IMG/VR virus record: IMGVR_UViG_3300021139_000066
Location: 1 to 33,688 of that record
DNA: 33,688 nt
Reading direction: 5' to 3' (one strand)
From: a virus
The notes under the pieces are model-generated. The model was not told the DNA's origin and did not search any database. It saw nothing but the letters and a program-made list of their open reading frames with translations. The translations under genes were made by a program, and so were the position numbers. Shown in pieces: positions 13,415 through 21,035 of the stretch. How positions within the stretch are numbered: the stretch's first letter is position 1; the number at the start of each line of letters is the position of its first letter.

Positions 13415-15238
13415 ATGAGTACACAATTAAGAATGACACCAGGAGGTAAGGGACTTATACTTCTGTTAATAGTAGGACTTTTAGGCGGAGGCTACTACTT
13501 TTGGAGCAAACACAAACCGATGAAGGTTGCACCCGCCGTAATAGTATCTCAGGGCGAAGTAGCAACACCAGATGCTCCTGAAGCATCTTTACCGCCGATG
13601 GATGCGAAAAAAATACCATTTCCAAGTGCTGATGTAACAGCCGGCACAATACATGGTACAGTTGCAGATATGGGATGGCAAGCAAGTACTGGGTTTAACT
13701 ATGCAAATGGAGGACCGCAGACGACAAAAGGCTCCATATTCGGCCAAATGGGATTTAGTATGACTATTGAACGTCAGAAAGATTGCAATCAATCCCAGGC
13801 AAAGGTAATTCAATTCTGTAAGGATTACCAAAAGAACCCTAATACACCATTTTATATGGCGACGTATATGGGAACTGGGGTTATGGGAGCGTTATATAAT
13901 ATAGACGTCGCTCTTAAAGCTGCTAATGTGCCAGAAGAATACTGGCCACAAGGTTTTATGATGCCAGGATCATCCCACGGAGAAGACCAGGTTATGGGAG
14001 CAAGGAAATATAAAGATGACCCCAACAACCTCAAAGGTGCAGTTATGATATGCGTAAAACTTGATGGCGACGAAGACTGCGGTTTCAAATATGCAGGTGC
14101 ATTTGGCCAGCCTGTTAATTCGAACGACAAAGTTTATGAACTACATGCACTTAATCTTCGCTTTGTCACAGACTATACAATAGCTGCCACTGATTATAAT
14201 GCAAACGTAAAAGAAAGTCGCAGGCTATTTATAGACGGTGTTGACCAAAAGAGAGATACCTTAGTAGGAATAGACCTTGTTGCTACCTGGACACCGGGCG
14301 ATGTTACTGTCCATAATGGGCCAAGAGGATCGGTAACCGTAACTATTGCATCTACATATGAATATGCTTCGATTATGCCAGCCGTAACTATCACATGTGC
14401 CAAATGGATACAAGATCATGAGGAAGTTGCAGAAAACTTAATTATCGGTACTGCTATCGCCGGAGACCAAATACGTTCATTCGAAGATGTTAAAAAGTTC
14501 GCATGTGGCATTAATGCAAAAATCTATAAGGAGGAAACCGAGGAATATTGGTACAAATATTTCAATGGCGTAAAACTACCAGTACCAGGTAAAGATGGAT
14601 TACCAGATTCTACAAATCACCTTGGAGGATCTCGTGTATATAATCTGGCGGACATGGCAAATATGGTAGGCATTATGATTAAAGGTATGACTGATAACAA
14701 TGATATTTATGGTTCTGTCTATAATACCTTCGGTGCGTTGCAACATAAATATTTTCCTGACGATCTTCCAACATATCCTACCTATGATAAGGGCTATAAT
14801 AAAGCGGTCTTATTCAACGTTACACAAAAACACCCCGAATTGTTAAAGGGCAAGGCTAATTTGCCATCGATGGAAGGTAAGATGACTAATAGAATAGGTA
14901 ATAAAGCATGGCATATTGAATTTGACCTCAATTCCGCAGAAGTAGCAGCTTCCTCAGATGCAGATATTGAAGCCATTTATCAGGAATTGAACACAACGCC
15001 TGAGGCCAAGGCATTGTTAATTGGTTACACCGACAATAGCGGTAGTGATGCTGTAAATACCCCATTATCCGCAGCCAGGGCAGCTTCTGTTAAAAAACGC
15101 CTGACCGATAGAGGTTTAGAAGAAAATCGTTTCTTCCCTACTGAAGGACGTGGATCAAGGGATGCGATAGCACCTAACACCACAGAAGAAGGACGTAGGC
15201 AAAACCGCAGGGTTCAAATCTCGCTCCTGACAAAATAA
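13415..15238 (+). CDS. periplasmic solute-binding (NMT1/TauA-like) protein fused to an OmpA domain
   Basis: A 607-residue protein with three parts. Residues 1-32 (MTPGGKGLILLLIVGLLGGGYYFW) form an uncleaved-looking membrane anchor. Residues about 75-470 match ABC-type solute-binding proteins of the NMT1/taurine type that I know in OmpA-linked form: MGWQASTGFNYANGGPQTTK, a VATWTPGDVTV strand, STYEYASIMPAVTI, AGDQIRSFEDVKKFA, YWYKYFNGVKLP and LGGSRVYNLADM. Residues about 485-607 are an OmpA-like peptidoglycan-binding domain (GYTDNSGSDAVNTPLSAARA, final GRRQNRRVQI, with the Asp and Arg that contact peptidoglycan). The protein would be held in the inner membrane and bound to the cell wall. It probably serves the ABC permease and ATPase encoded downstream. 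The ligand is unknown. A UUCG-loop terminator follows. Confidence 0.8.
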   Translation: MSTQLRMTPGGKGLILLLIVGLLGGGYYFWSKHKPMKVAPAVIVSQGEVATPDAPEASLPPMDAKKIPFPSADVTAGTIHGTVADMGWQASTGFNYANGGPQTTKGSIFGQMGFSMTIERQKDCNQSQAKVIQFCKDYQKNPNTPFYMATYMGTGVMGALYNIDVALKAANVPEEYWPQGFMMPGSSHGEDQVMGARKYKDDPNNLKGAVMICVKLDGDEDCGFKYAGAFGQPVNSNDKVYELHALNLRFVTDYTIAATDYNANVKESRRLFIDGVDQKRDTLVGIDLVATWTPGDVTVHNGPRGSVTVTIASTYEYASIMPAVTITCAKWIQDHEEVAENLIIGTAIAGDQIRSFEDVKKFACGINAKIYKEETEEYWYKYFNGVKLPVPGKDGLPDSTNHLGGSRVYNLADMANMVGIMIKGMTDNNDIYGSVYNTFGALQHKYFPDDLPTYPTYDKGYNKAVLFNVTQKHPELLKGKANLPSMEGKMTNRIGNKAWHIEFDLNSAEVAASSDADIEAIYQELNTTPEAKALLIGYTDNSGSDAVNTPLSAARAASVKKRLTDRGLEENRFFPTEGRGSRDAIAPNTTEEGRRQNRRVQISLLTK

Positions 15239-15247
15239 TTGGTTCCC

Positions 15248-15277
15248 CCAGCGAGGCTTCGGTCTCGCTGGTTTTTT
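15248..15277 (+). terminator. intrinsic terminator with UUCG tetraloop
   Basis: CCAGCGAGGC and GTCTCGCTGG pair around TTCG (15258-15261; one G-U pair) and are followed by TTTTTT at 15272-15277. It lies 10 nt after the stop codon of the solute-binding/OmpA gene. Transcription of the genes from 15300 on must come from read-through or a promoter I cannot see. Confidence 0.9.
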
Positions 15278-15299
15278 CAAATCCTTAATTTTAATCGTT

Positions 15300-15494
15300 A
15301 TGACAATAAAAGGATTAAAAGACGCTGGCTTTGAGGTTGAAAAAACTGGGAATAGAAGCTTTACAATTTCTAACAATGGCCAAAAAATTAAAATAGAAAA
15401 GGTAACAGATACTAAGTTCAGGTACAAGAACAACCCGCCGACTCCTTATATCGACGTATTGTTAAACCAAATCAATAATCGAGTCGAGGCATAA
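15300..15494 (+). CDS. small hypothetical protein in the envelope module
   Basis: A 64-residue basic protein of likely alpha/beta type: GLKDAGFEVEKTGNRSFTISNNGQ, a KIKIEKVTD strand, then a C-terminal helix (YIDVLLNQINNRV). No known domain. It sits between the terminator and the ABC permease gene. The alternation of short strands suggests a small globular adaptor; the role is unknown. Confidence 0.55.
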   Translation: MTIKGLKDAGFEVEKTGNRSFTISNNGQKIKIEKVTDTKFRYKNNPPTPYIDVLLNQINNRVEA

Positions 15495-15514
15495 AGCCAA
15501 TTAAAAAAATCCAA

Positions 15515-16384
15515 ATGGAAAAATCAAGAAGTATATTCGCACCAAATTTTATACTGAAGAGATCAAAACAATCCAGAATGATAATAACAATCGTTCAAAT
15601 TTTGGTAGTGCTTCTTTTTCTTCAGTTCCAAAGCAACGACTTGATACCAAGACCCTCTGATGTTGTTCCAGAGGGTCTTGTTGTCGTTGGAGCTCCAGAC
15701 TTTATGCAAAATTTCTGGATAACAGTATTCTTCCTCCTTCGGGGGATGGGAACAGCAACACTAATTTCACTATTCTTTTGTTACATTTATAAAATTGATG
15801 CCTTTAGGGGTTTCAGCGTATTGGTATCAAAATTAAGATACCTTACTTACGCAGGTTTTGTATTTGTATTAACCATGATGCTCCATGATAACGGAGCAAT
15901 TAAATTCTGGGTTTTAGTATGTGGTATAGTCCCTTACTTTGTTACTTCTCTTCTCGCATATATTGACGACATTCCTGATGAGGAATATCAATTGTGCTAC
16001 ACCTTAAAAATGAAAAGATGGGAAGTTCTTTATGAAACAATAATCCGTGGAAAACTACATCTTGCGCTTGAAGTTGTTCGCCAAAATTTTGCTATTGGGT
16101 GGATGATGATAAGCAGTCTTGAAATACTATGTTGGTCTAAGGGAGGATTAGGTACATTATTAACCACAGAAAATCGACACTTTAGAATGGGTAGAGTATT
16201 TGCTATTCTTGCCATTATACTAGGTGTAGCGTGGATATTTGATTACCTATTTAAAGTAATCGGAGTTTGGATATTTCCATATACTAATCCCGATAGGGCA
16301 AGAAAACTTTGGATAAATCAATTATTCCAATTATTCCGGACTAGAAAAATATTTCCTAAGCTTGCTAAAAAAACTTCCAAATGA
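15515..16384 (+). CDS. ABC transporter permease (SsuC/TauC-like)
   Basis: A 289-residue inner-membrane protein with about six hydrophobic helices. It has the cytoplasmic coupling (EAA) loop DEEYQLCYTLKMKRWEVLYE...GKLHLALEVVRQNFAIGWMM near residues 152-200, which in NitT/TauT-type permeases reads 'EAA..LGAS.w......lP.a'. The last 30 residues are basic (WINQLFQLFRTRKIFPKLAKK). The stop codon overlaps the ATG of the ATPase gene (ATGA), so a complex of the two is very likely. Codons for residues about 40-58 contain a long perfect inverted repeat (see findings). An ABC permease is unexpected cargo for a phage. Confidence 0.8.
   Translation: MEKSRSIFAPNFILKRSKQSRMIITIVQILVVLLFLQFQSNDLIPRPSDVVPEGLVVVGAPDFMQNFWITVFFLLRGMGTATLISLFFCYIYKIDAFRGFSVLVSKLRYLTYAGFVFVLTMMLHDNGAIKFWVLVCGIVPYFVTSLLAYIDDIPDEEYQLCYTLKMKRWEVLYETIIRGKLHLALEVVRQNFAIGWMMISSLEILCWSKGGLGTLLTTENRHFRMGRVFAILAIILGVAWIFDYLFKVIGVWIFPYTNPDRARKLWINQLFQLFRTRKIFPKLAKKTSK
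15634..15689 (+). repeat. intragenic two-part perfect inverted repeat
   Basis: CAAGACCCTCTG (15648-15659) and CAGAGGGTCTTG (15669-15680) form a perfect 12-bp stem with a 9-nt loop. Outside it, CAACGAC (15634-15640) and GTCGTTG (15683-15689) add a 7-bp stem across an asymmetric bulge. It lies early in the permease coding sequence and has no T-run, so it is not a classic terminator. Confidence 0.7.
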
Positions 16385-17211
16385 ACTATCAACTTAAAGA
16401 AGTATTAATCTCGGTCGAAAATCTCAATGTATCCTACGGTGATAAAGTTGCTCTACACAACATCAATTTCCAAATCAAAGATATAGTACTTCCTGAAACT
16501 GGAAAGGCTAAGGGTCAAATAATAGCAATCATTGGACCTAGCGGTTGTGGAAAATCCACCCTTTTCAAGGCACTCTCTGGATTTTTAGAATTGACAGAAG
16601 AAAATGGATGCAGTGGCTTTGTAAGAGTAGGAGTAGATCAACACCTTGTACAAATGGGAGAGGTTGGAGTGATTCCACAAAATTATCCATTGCTTAATCA
16701 CCGAACCATTTATGAAAATTTCCATATTGCCTTAAAGGGTAATAATAATAAGGACAGCGTGATAAGTGAGTATAGTAATTATTTTGACCTCTTTGACCAG
16801 CTGCAAAAGTACCCAAGCGAATTATCAGGGGGACAAAGACAACGGGCAGCAATACTCCAACAAATTCTTGCAGGTAATCAAATACTCCTTGCGGACGAGC
16901 CTTATTCAGGCCTGGATTTTGTAGTAAAGGACAAAGTTACCGAACTCCTAATAAAGGCTGCTGACATTACAGAGGAAAACACTATTATCATAGTTTCCCA
17001 TGATATAGAATCCGCATGTGCAATTGCCGACCATGTTTTCGTACTTGGATCTGATGGAGTAAATCCAGGATCAACAATACTTAAAACTTATGACTTTTTA
17101 GAAGAGGACCTTGCATATCATTCTGAGATACGTGAAATGCCGAGGTTTCGACAAATAATAGGTGAAATAAAAACCTTGATGTCCAATTCTTTAGTACACA
17201 CTATCCAATAA
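16381..17211 (+). CDS. ABC transporter ATPase
   Basis: A 276-residue nucleotide-binding subunit with every motif intact: Walker A GPSGCGKST (52-60), Q-loop Gln100 in IPQN, signature LSGGQRQR (148-155), Walker B ILLADEP (168-174), D-loop SGLD and His207 in VSHD. It matches the NitT/TauT (nitrate/sulfonate/taurine) branch in length and order. It hydrolyses ATP to drive the permease encoded just upstream, which it overlaps by 4 nt. An insert near residues 33-46 (KDIVLPETGKAKGQ) before the Walker A strand is somewhat longer than usual. The substrate is unknown. Confidence 0.9.
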   Translation: MNYQLKEVLISVENLNVSYGDKVALHNINFQIKDIVLPETGKAKGQIIAIIGPSGCGKSTLFKALSGFLELTEENGCSGFVRVGVDQHLVQMGEVGVIPQNYPLLNHRTIYENFHIALKGNNNKDSVISEYSNYFDLFDQLQKYPSELSGGQRQRAAILQQILAGNQILLADEPYSGLDFVVKDKVTELLIKAADITEENTIIIVSHDIESACAIADHVFVLGSDGVNPGSTILKTYDFLEEDLAYHSEIREMPRFRQIIGEIKTLMSNSLVHTIQ

Positions 17212-17234
17212 CAATTAAACAATTAAACAAAACA

Positions 17235-18005
17235 ATGAAACATTTTTTATCAATGCTCGTTTTAATTATCCTCGCCTCGACAGCAGTCCACGCCCAGGAT
17301 ATCTTGGTTCTCCGAAGTGGGAATACAATGAAGGTACAAGTAGTAGAGGTTGCAAAAAAGAACGTTCGGTATTATGATTGGGGGAGTAAAACACAAAGGG
17401 TATATGTAGTACCCGTTTCTGATATAATCTCAATTAAATATGCAAATGGTACTACACAAACATTTGACCAGGAAAAAACAGAAAAAGCTAGGGTAGATTC
17501 TTTCGGAAGACATACTAAAAGCTGGACCTTTAATGGCGGTGGGGGTATAATCCTTAGTAACACTTCTGTAGACAAATGGAAGGGTGGCGTAAGCGGCGGT
17601 TTGGAACATCAATTTGGTTACCAGATGACTAATAACGTTAATCTTAGTATTGGCGGGGAATTTATGTATTTTTCCTCTCAAACAGATACTTCTACGGTGA
17701 AGGAAAAGTCTGGGAATACATTGTATCGTATTAGTTATCTTGGAATTCCAATAACCCTCAATTTAGTTGAATTGGGAAAACCCAGCGGACTCTATTTCTC
17801 GGTTGAGGTATCACAGGGTGTTAGGTATTGTAATCAACTAGTAAAACAGAATCTTTCGTATGCTATCAAAGGTTCGTTCTCCGGAGGAGTAGGACTTAAA
17901 ACAGGCAGAACGTATTTCCAAATAGGGGCATACGCAGAATACATCTCCTTTGGTAGTAACTATGACGGGCTTGGATATGGAATAAGGGTAACAACCATCC
18001 GTTAA
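17235..18005 (+). CDS. outer-membrane beta-barrel protein with signal peptide
   Basis: A 256-residue protein. Residues 1-20 (MKHFLSMLVLIILASTAVHA) form a clear signal peptide, with cleavage after AHA-like VHA before QDIL. The next part (ILVLRSGNTMKVQVVEVAKK, then VRYYDWG and PVSDIISIKYANGTTQTF) is a short N-terminal domain common in secreted Bacteroidota proteins. From about residue 95, alternating strands (GGGGIILSNTS, GVSGGLEHQFGY, NLSIGGEFMYF, SFSGGVGLKTG, YFQIGAYAEYISFG) look like a small outer-membrane barrel, ending in a strand at IRVTTIR. It would give the module an outer-membrane part. A phage-borne barrel protein of this kind is rare. Confidence 0.75.
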   Translation: MKHFLSMLVLIILASTAVHAQDILVLRSGNTMKVQVVEVAKKNVRYYDWGSKTQRVYVVPVSDIISIKYANGTTQTFDQEKTEKARVDSFGRHTKSWTFNGGGGIILSNTSVDKWKGGVSGGLEHQFGYQMTNNVNLSIGGEFMYFSSQTDTSTVKEKSGNTLYRISYLGIPITLNLVELGKPSGLYFSVEVSQGVRYCNQLVKQNLSYAIKGSFSGGVGLKTGRTYFQIGAYAEYISFGSNYDGLGYGIRVTTIR

Positions 18006-18047
18006 AACCCCTTTATAATTATTTTATAAAATCTTTAACAACTATAA

Positions 18048-18079
18048 TTTTTTTATTCAGAATACAAATTGTATATTTG
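18048..18079 (+). promoter_or_regulatory. promoter, recurrent phage class
   Basis: T7 (18048-18054), a 17-nt spacer and TATATTTG (18072-18079), a full match to the TAnnTTTG box. Upstream bases AAATCTTTAACAACTA match those ahead of the copies at 11449 and 31248. It drives the two paralogous PstS-OmpA genes; the start codon is 43 nt downstream of the box. Confidence 0.75.
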
Positions 18080-18121
18080 CTGTATTAAATTAATTATTAA
18101 CAATCAAAAAACAAAAGCGTT

Positions 18122-19483
18122 ATGGCACTCAAAATGAAGACCGGCGGTAAAGTATTTTTCCTCGTATTAATCCTTGCAATAGCAGGAGGAGGATATTACA
18201 AATACTACACATCCCACCCCCACCCAACGAGCTCGGGTAATGATCAGGTAACATCCTCATCAGGAGCTACACAACAGACAGCAGAAGTCCCACAGAGCAC
18301 TTCTATTCTGAAAATTGCCGGTTCTAATACAATTGGCGACGTACTGGCACCAGCACTTTGTAAAGGCTGGATGGAAAGCACTGGTTATTCCAACGTCCAG
18401 ATACTTAATACCGGTAAGGATGAAAAGGCAGTAGTTGGAACGAAGAATGGAAAAACAGACCGTGTGGATATTTCAGCCCATGGAACAAGTACCGGCTTTT
18501 CATCCATCTCTAATGGCGGTGCCAGTATTTGTATGGCTTCTTCCAAAGACAACACCGGTAATTATAATGAACACGTTATTGGCCTGGACGGTATAGCAGT
18601 TATCGTCAGTAACAGTAGTTCTATCAACACATTAAGTATGCCGGATTTACAAAACACTTTTAGTAGTGGTAATTCCATATACAGAATGGACGATAATAGT
18701 GGAACCTACAAAGTTTTTAAAGAGGTTGCAATGGCTGGCCGCGAAATTAATGGCAATGCAAAAAAGTTCGCATCTGGAGCTGAGTTAGCAACTGCTATAA
18801 GTAGCGATGCAAATGGTGTTGGCTTTGCCAGCTACACTTTCCTTTCAACCTCGGGGATAAGAGCAGTACCAATCAGTATTAGCCCTGGTATGCCTGGTAT
18901 AATTCCAAACGCTTTGACCATCCAGTCGGAAAAATACCCTCTCTGCAGAAGGCTGTATATGTATACTCCGAAACAAGCAGACCAAACAGCAGGATCTTTC
19001 CTAAATTATGTAGAATCTGCCAATGGACAAGCGGTCGTACAAAACAGCGGCTTTATCAATCTAACGGTCAATGTTAATAATAATAACGATAATCCAATAG
19101 GTATGCCAGGAGATCCACCAGCTTATACTAACTTGATTAATACTGGTAAGAAGATAACTACAGAGTTCCGGTTCGAATTTGGGGGAACAACACTGGATAG
19201 TAGGGCACTGGCAGACGTAAGTAGGGTAATATCTTTCCTTTCCCAATCCGAGAATAGGGGTAAGAAATTAATACTCGTAGGCTTTACTGATAACGTAGGT
19301 GATGTAAACAAAAACACTGCACTATCGCTCACCAGGGCAAATACGGTAAAGAGTGTACTGACAGCAAGGGGAGCAGATGTAAAACAAGTACTCGGATTTG
19401 GGCCATTACGTCCGGTAAGAGGAAATGCTACACCGGAAGATCAGGCAAACAATAGGAGAGTGGAGGTTTGGTTGACTAACTAG
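18122..19483 (+). CDS. phosphate-type (PstS-like) binding protein fused to an OmpA domain
   Basis: A 453-residue protein. Residues 1-30 (MKTGGKVFFLVLILAIAGGGYY) form a membrane anchor very similar to that of the 607-residue protein. Residues about 60-310 match PstS-like binding proteins: LKIAGSNTIGDVLAPALCKGW, DDNSGTYKVFKE (the SGT motif that contacts phosphate in PstS), GVGFASYTFL and YPLCRRLYMYTP. Residues about 335-453 are an OmpA-like domain (EFRFEFGGTTLDSRALADVS, GFTDNVGDVNKNTALSLTRA, NNRRVEVW). It would be anchored to inner membrane and cell wall. Phosphate or a related oxyanion is the most likely ligand, by inference. The last codons lie inside a terminator hairpin. Confidence 0.8.
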   Translation: MALKMKTGGKVFFLVLILAIAGGGYYKYYTSHPHPTSSGNDQVTSSSGATQQTAEVPQSTSILKIAGSNTIGDVLAPALCKGWMESTGYSNVQILNTGKDEKAVVGTKNGKTDRVDISAHGTSTGFSSISNGGASICMASSKDNTGNYNEHVIGLDGIAVIVSNSSSINTLSMPDLQNTFSSGNSIYRMDDNSGTYKVFKEVAMAGREINGNAKKFASGAELATAISSDANGVGFASYTFLSTSGIRAVPISISPGMPGIIPNALTIQSEKYPLCRRLYMYTPKQADQTAGSFLNYVESANGQAVVQNSGFINLTVNVNNNNDNPIGMPGDPPAYTNLINTGKKITTEFRFEFGGTTLDSRALADVSRVISFLSQSENRGKKLILVGFTDNVGDVNKNTALSLTRANTVKSVLTARGADVKQVLGFGPLRPVRGNATPEDQANNRRVEVWLTN

Positions 19484-19498
19484 TCAACTAAACCTTTT
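19465..19498 (+). terminator. terminator hairpin overlapping a stop codon
   Basis: GGTTT-G-GTTGACT (19465-19477) pairs with AGTCAAC-T-AAACC (19482-19494), one G-U pair inside a 13-bp stem, loop AACT, then TTTTAT. The TAG stop of the PstS-OmpA gene (19481-19483) falls at the loop. Terminating ribosomes would melt it, so it may lower expression of the second paralogue or act in a translation-dependent way. Confidence 0.65.
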
Positions 19499-19546
19499 AT
19501 TCATATTTTAACAATCATCAATTAACAAAATCAACAAATTTCAATC

Positions 19547-20899
19547 ATGGCAATTCGTATGAAGCCCGCAGGAAAGATTATTACATTAGTACTGTTCATT
19601 GCAGCAGGAGTAGTAAGCTTTCAAATGTACCGGAATTACAAGGGCATTTCCGGAGACTCCCCAGGGAGCTTATTAACACCAAGTTCTTCCGATAACATTA
19701 TCCTAACAATTGCAGGTTCAACCGTTATGTCGGAAGACCTTGCACCGGAACTGGCACAAGGATATATGGAAGAGAACGGTTATGAAAATGTAACCATTAA
19801 CAATCGTGGAGCGGCTGGATCCGAAGTAACTGGAACTCTAAAAGGCAAAAAGGAAAGTATCCTAATCCAGCCAGTTGGAAATTCCGCAGGAATGACAGCC
19901 ATAAGCGAAAAGAAAGCAGACATAGCTATCTCTCTTCTCGAAGCACCGGCTAACAACAATGACGAAGAAAAGGAGGTCGGTATGGATGCAGTCGGTATTA
20001 TAGTCTCCAAAGATAATAAGAATGTTACTGCCCTATCCGTCGCAGAAATAGCAGATATATTTGAGGGAACTTCTTCCACAAAAATGAACCTTTATGTATT
20101 GGATAAAACAAATGAGTATTACGAATTCTTCGACCAGGAGATAATGGAAAAGAAGAGGATTAGCGCTACCGCAAAAGGATTTTCTGACGAGAAGGAATTG
20201 CTAGATGCGGTAGCAAAAGATCCAAATGGCATTGGATTTGTAGACTATGAGTTCCTTAAAAATACAGGAATAAGAGTTGTACCAATTAAAGAAACAGCTA
20301 CTTCTTCTCCAATACTTCCTAATGACTTAACTATACAAAGCGAGGAATATCCTTTGGCTATGCGTATTTATATGTATTCTTCCGAGAAGCCTGATAATCC
20401 TCATATACAAAAATTCCTCGATTGGATCGAAGAGGACGAAGGCCAGGATATTGTTGAAAAAACAGGTTTTGTTAATTTTGATGTGGAATTTATTGATGAT
20501 ACTAAAAATCCCGAAGTAAATGATACTGATCCCCCAGAGTATAAAAAATTAGCCGCAAACGGTAAAATGATTTCTACCGAATTCCGTTTCGAGTATGGAG
20601 GTTCAACATTGGATAGCCGGGCAAATGACGATATTGAAAGGGTTATTAAATTCCTTTCGAAGGATGAGAACAAAAGAAAATCCCTGGTACTTGTTGGCTT
20701 TACAGATAATCAAGGAAATCCTGCCGGAAATATAGGACTTTCTTTAAATAGGGCTAATACACTACGGGACGCTCTTAAATTACATGGAGCCAAAATATCC
20801 AGAACACTTGGCCTCGGATCAGCAATTCCACTACGTGATAATGGAACGGAAGAAGGAAGAGCAGAGAATAGGAGGGTGGAAGTTTGGGTTGAAAACTAA
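19547..20899 (+). CDS. second PstS-like/OmpA fusion, diverged paralogue
   Basis: A 450-residue paralogue of the preceding gene with the same plan: N-terminal anchor (MKPAGKIITLVLFIAAGVVSF), PstS-like domain (LTIAGSTVMSEDLAPELAQGY, GIGFVDYEFLKNTGIRVVPI, EYPLAMRIYMYSS) and OmpA-like domain (EFRFEYGGSTLDSRANDDIE, GFTDNQGNPAGNIGLSLNRA, ENRRVEVWV). Where the first paralogue has DDNSGTYKVF, this one reads LDKTNEYYEFF, so the SGT phosphate contact is lost and the ligand may differ or be absent. The protein is more acidic, with many Glu and Asp residues. The OmpA parts are more alike than the binding parts. A strong bidirectional terminator follows. Confidence 0.8.
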   Translation: MAIRMKPAGKIITLVLFIAAGVVSFQMYRNYKGISGDSPGSLLTPSSSDNIILTIAGSTVMSEDLAPELAQGYMEENGYENVTINNRGAAGSEVTGTLKGKKESILIQPVGNSAGMTAISEKKADIAISLLEAPANNNDEEKEVGMDAVGIIVSKDNKNVTALSVAEIADIFEGTSSTKMNLYVLDKTNEYYEFFDQEIMEKKRISATAKGFSDEKELLDAVAKDPNGIGFVDYEFLKNTGIRVVPIKETATSSPILPNDLTIQSEEYPLAMRIYMYSSEKPDNPHIQKFLDWIEEDEGQDIVEKTGFVNFDVEFIDDTKNPEVNDTDPPEYKKLAANGKMISTEFRFEYGGSTLDSRANDDIERVIKFLSKDENKRKSLVLVGFTDNQGNPAGNIGLSLNRANTLRDALKLHGAKISRTLGLGSAIPLRDNGTEEGRAENRRVEVWVEN

Positions 20900-20928
20900 T
20901 AGTAACAATTATCGATCTATATAAAAAA

Positions 20929-20956
20929 CCCTGACCATCCAAGGTCAGGGTTTTTT
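20929..20956. terminator. intrinsic terminator, bidirectional
   Basis: CCCTGACC (20929-20936) and GGTCAGGG (20943-20950) form a perfect 8-bp GC-rich stem with loop ATCCAA. The stem is flanked by A6 on the left and T6 on the right, so it can work on both strands. It ends the envelope module. Confidence 0.9.
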
Positions 20957-21035
20957 GTGGTGTTAAAAACTCTTGCGTTTCTCTCGAGAAACTTTGATTA
21001 CAGGTTTTGATATAATAATTATAACAAAACTTGAA

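Noticed and set aside
13455-14976. Several minus-strand reading frames within the envelope module
   Set aside because: They lie opposite clear solute-binding and OmpA coding sequence and have Ser/Leu/Pro-rich shadow composition.
15205-15240. tRNA-like T-arm (GGTTCAAATC)
   Set aside because: The flanking bases do not pair as a T-stem, and the sequence is the conserved C-terminal coding part of the OmpA domain.
20973-21035. Upstream extension of the MazG-like gene from a TTG codon
   Set aside because: The extra residues are hydrophobic and not family-like; ATG 21036 starts directly before the conserved part.
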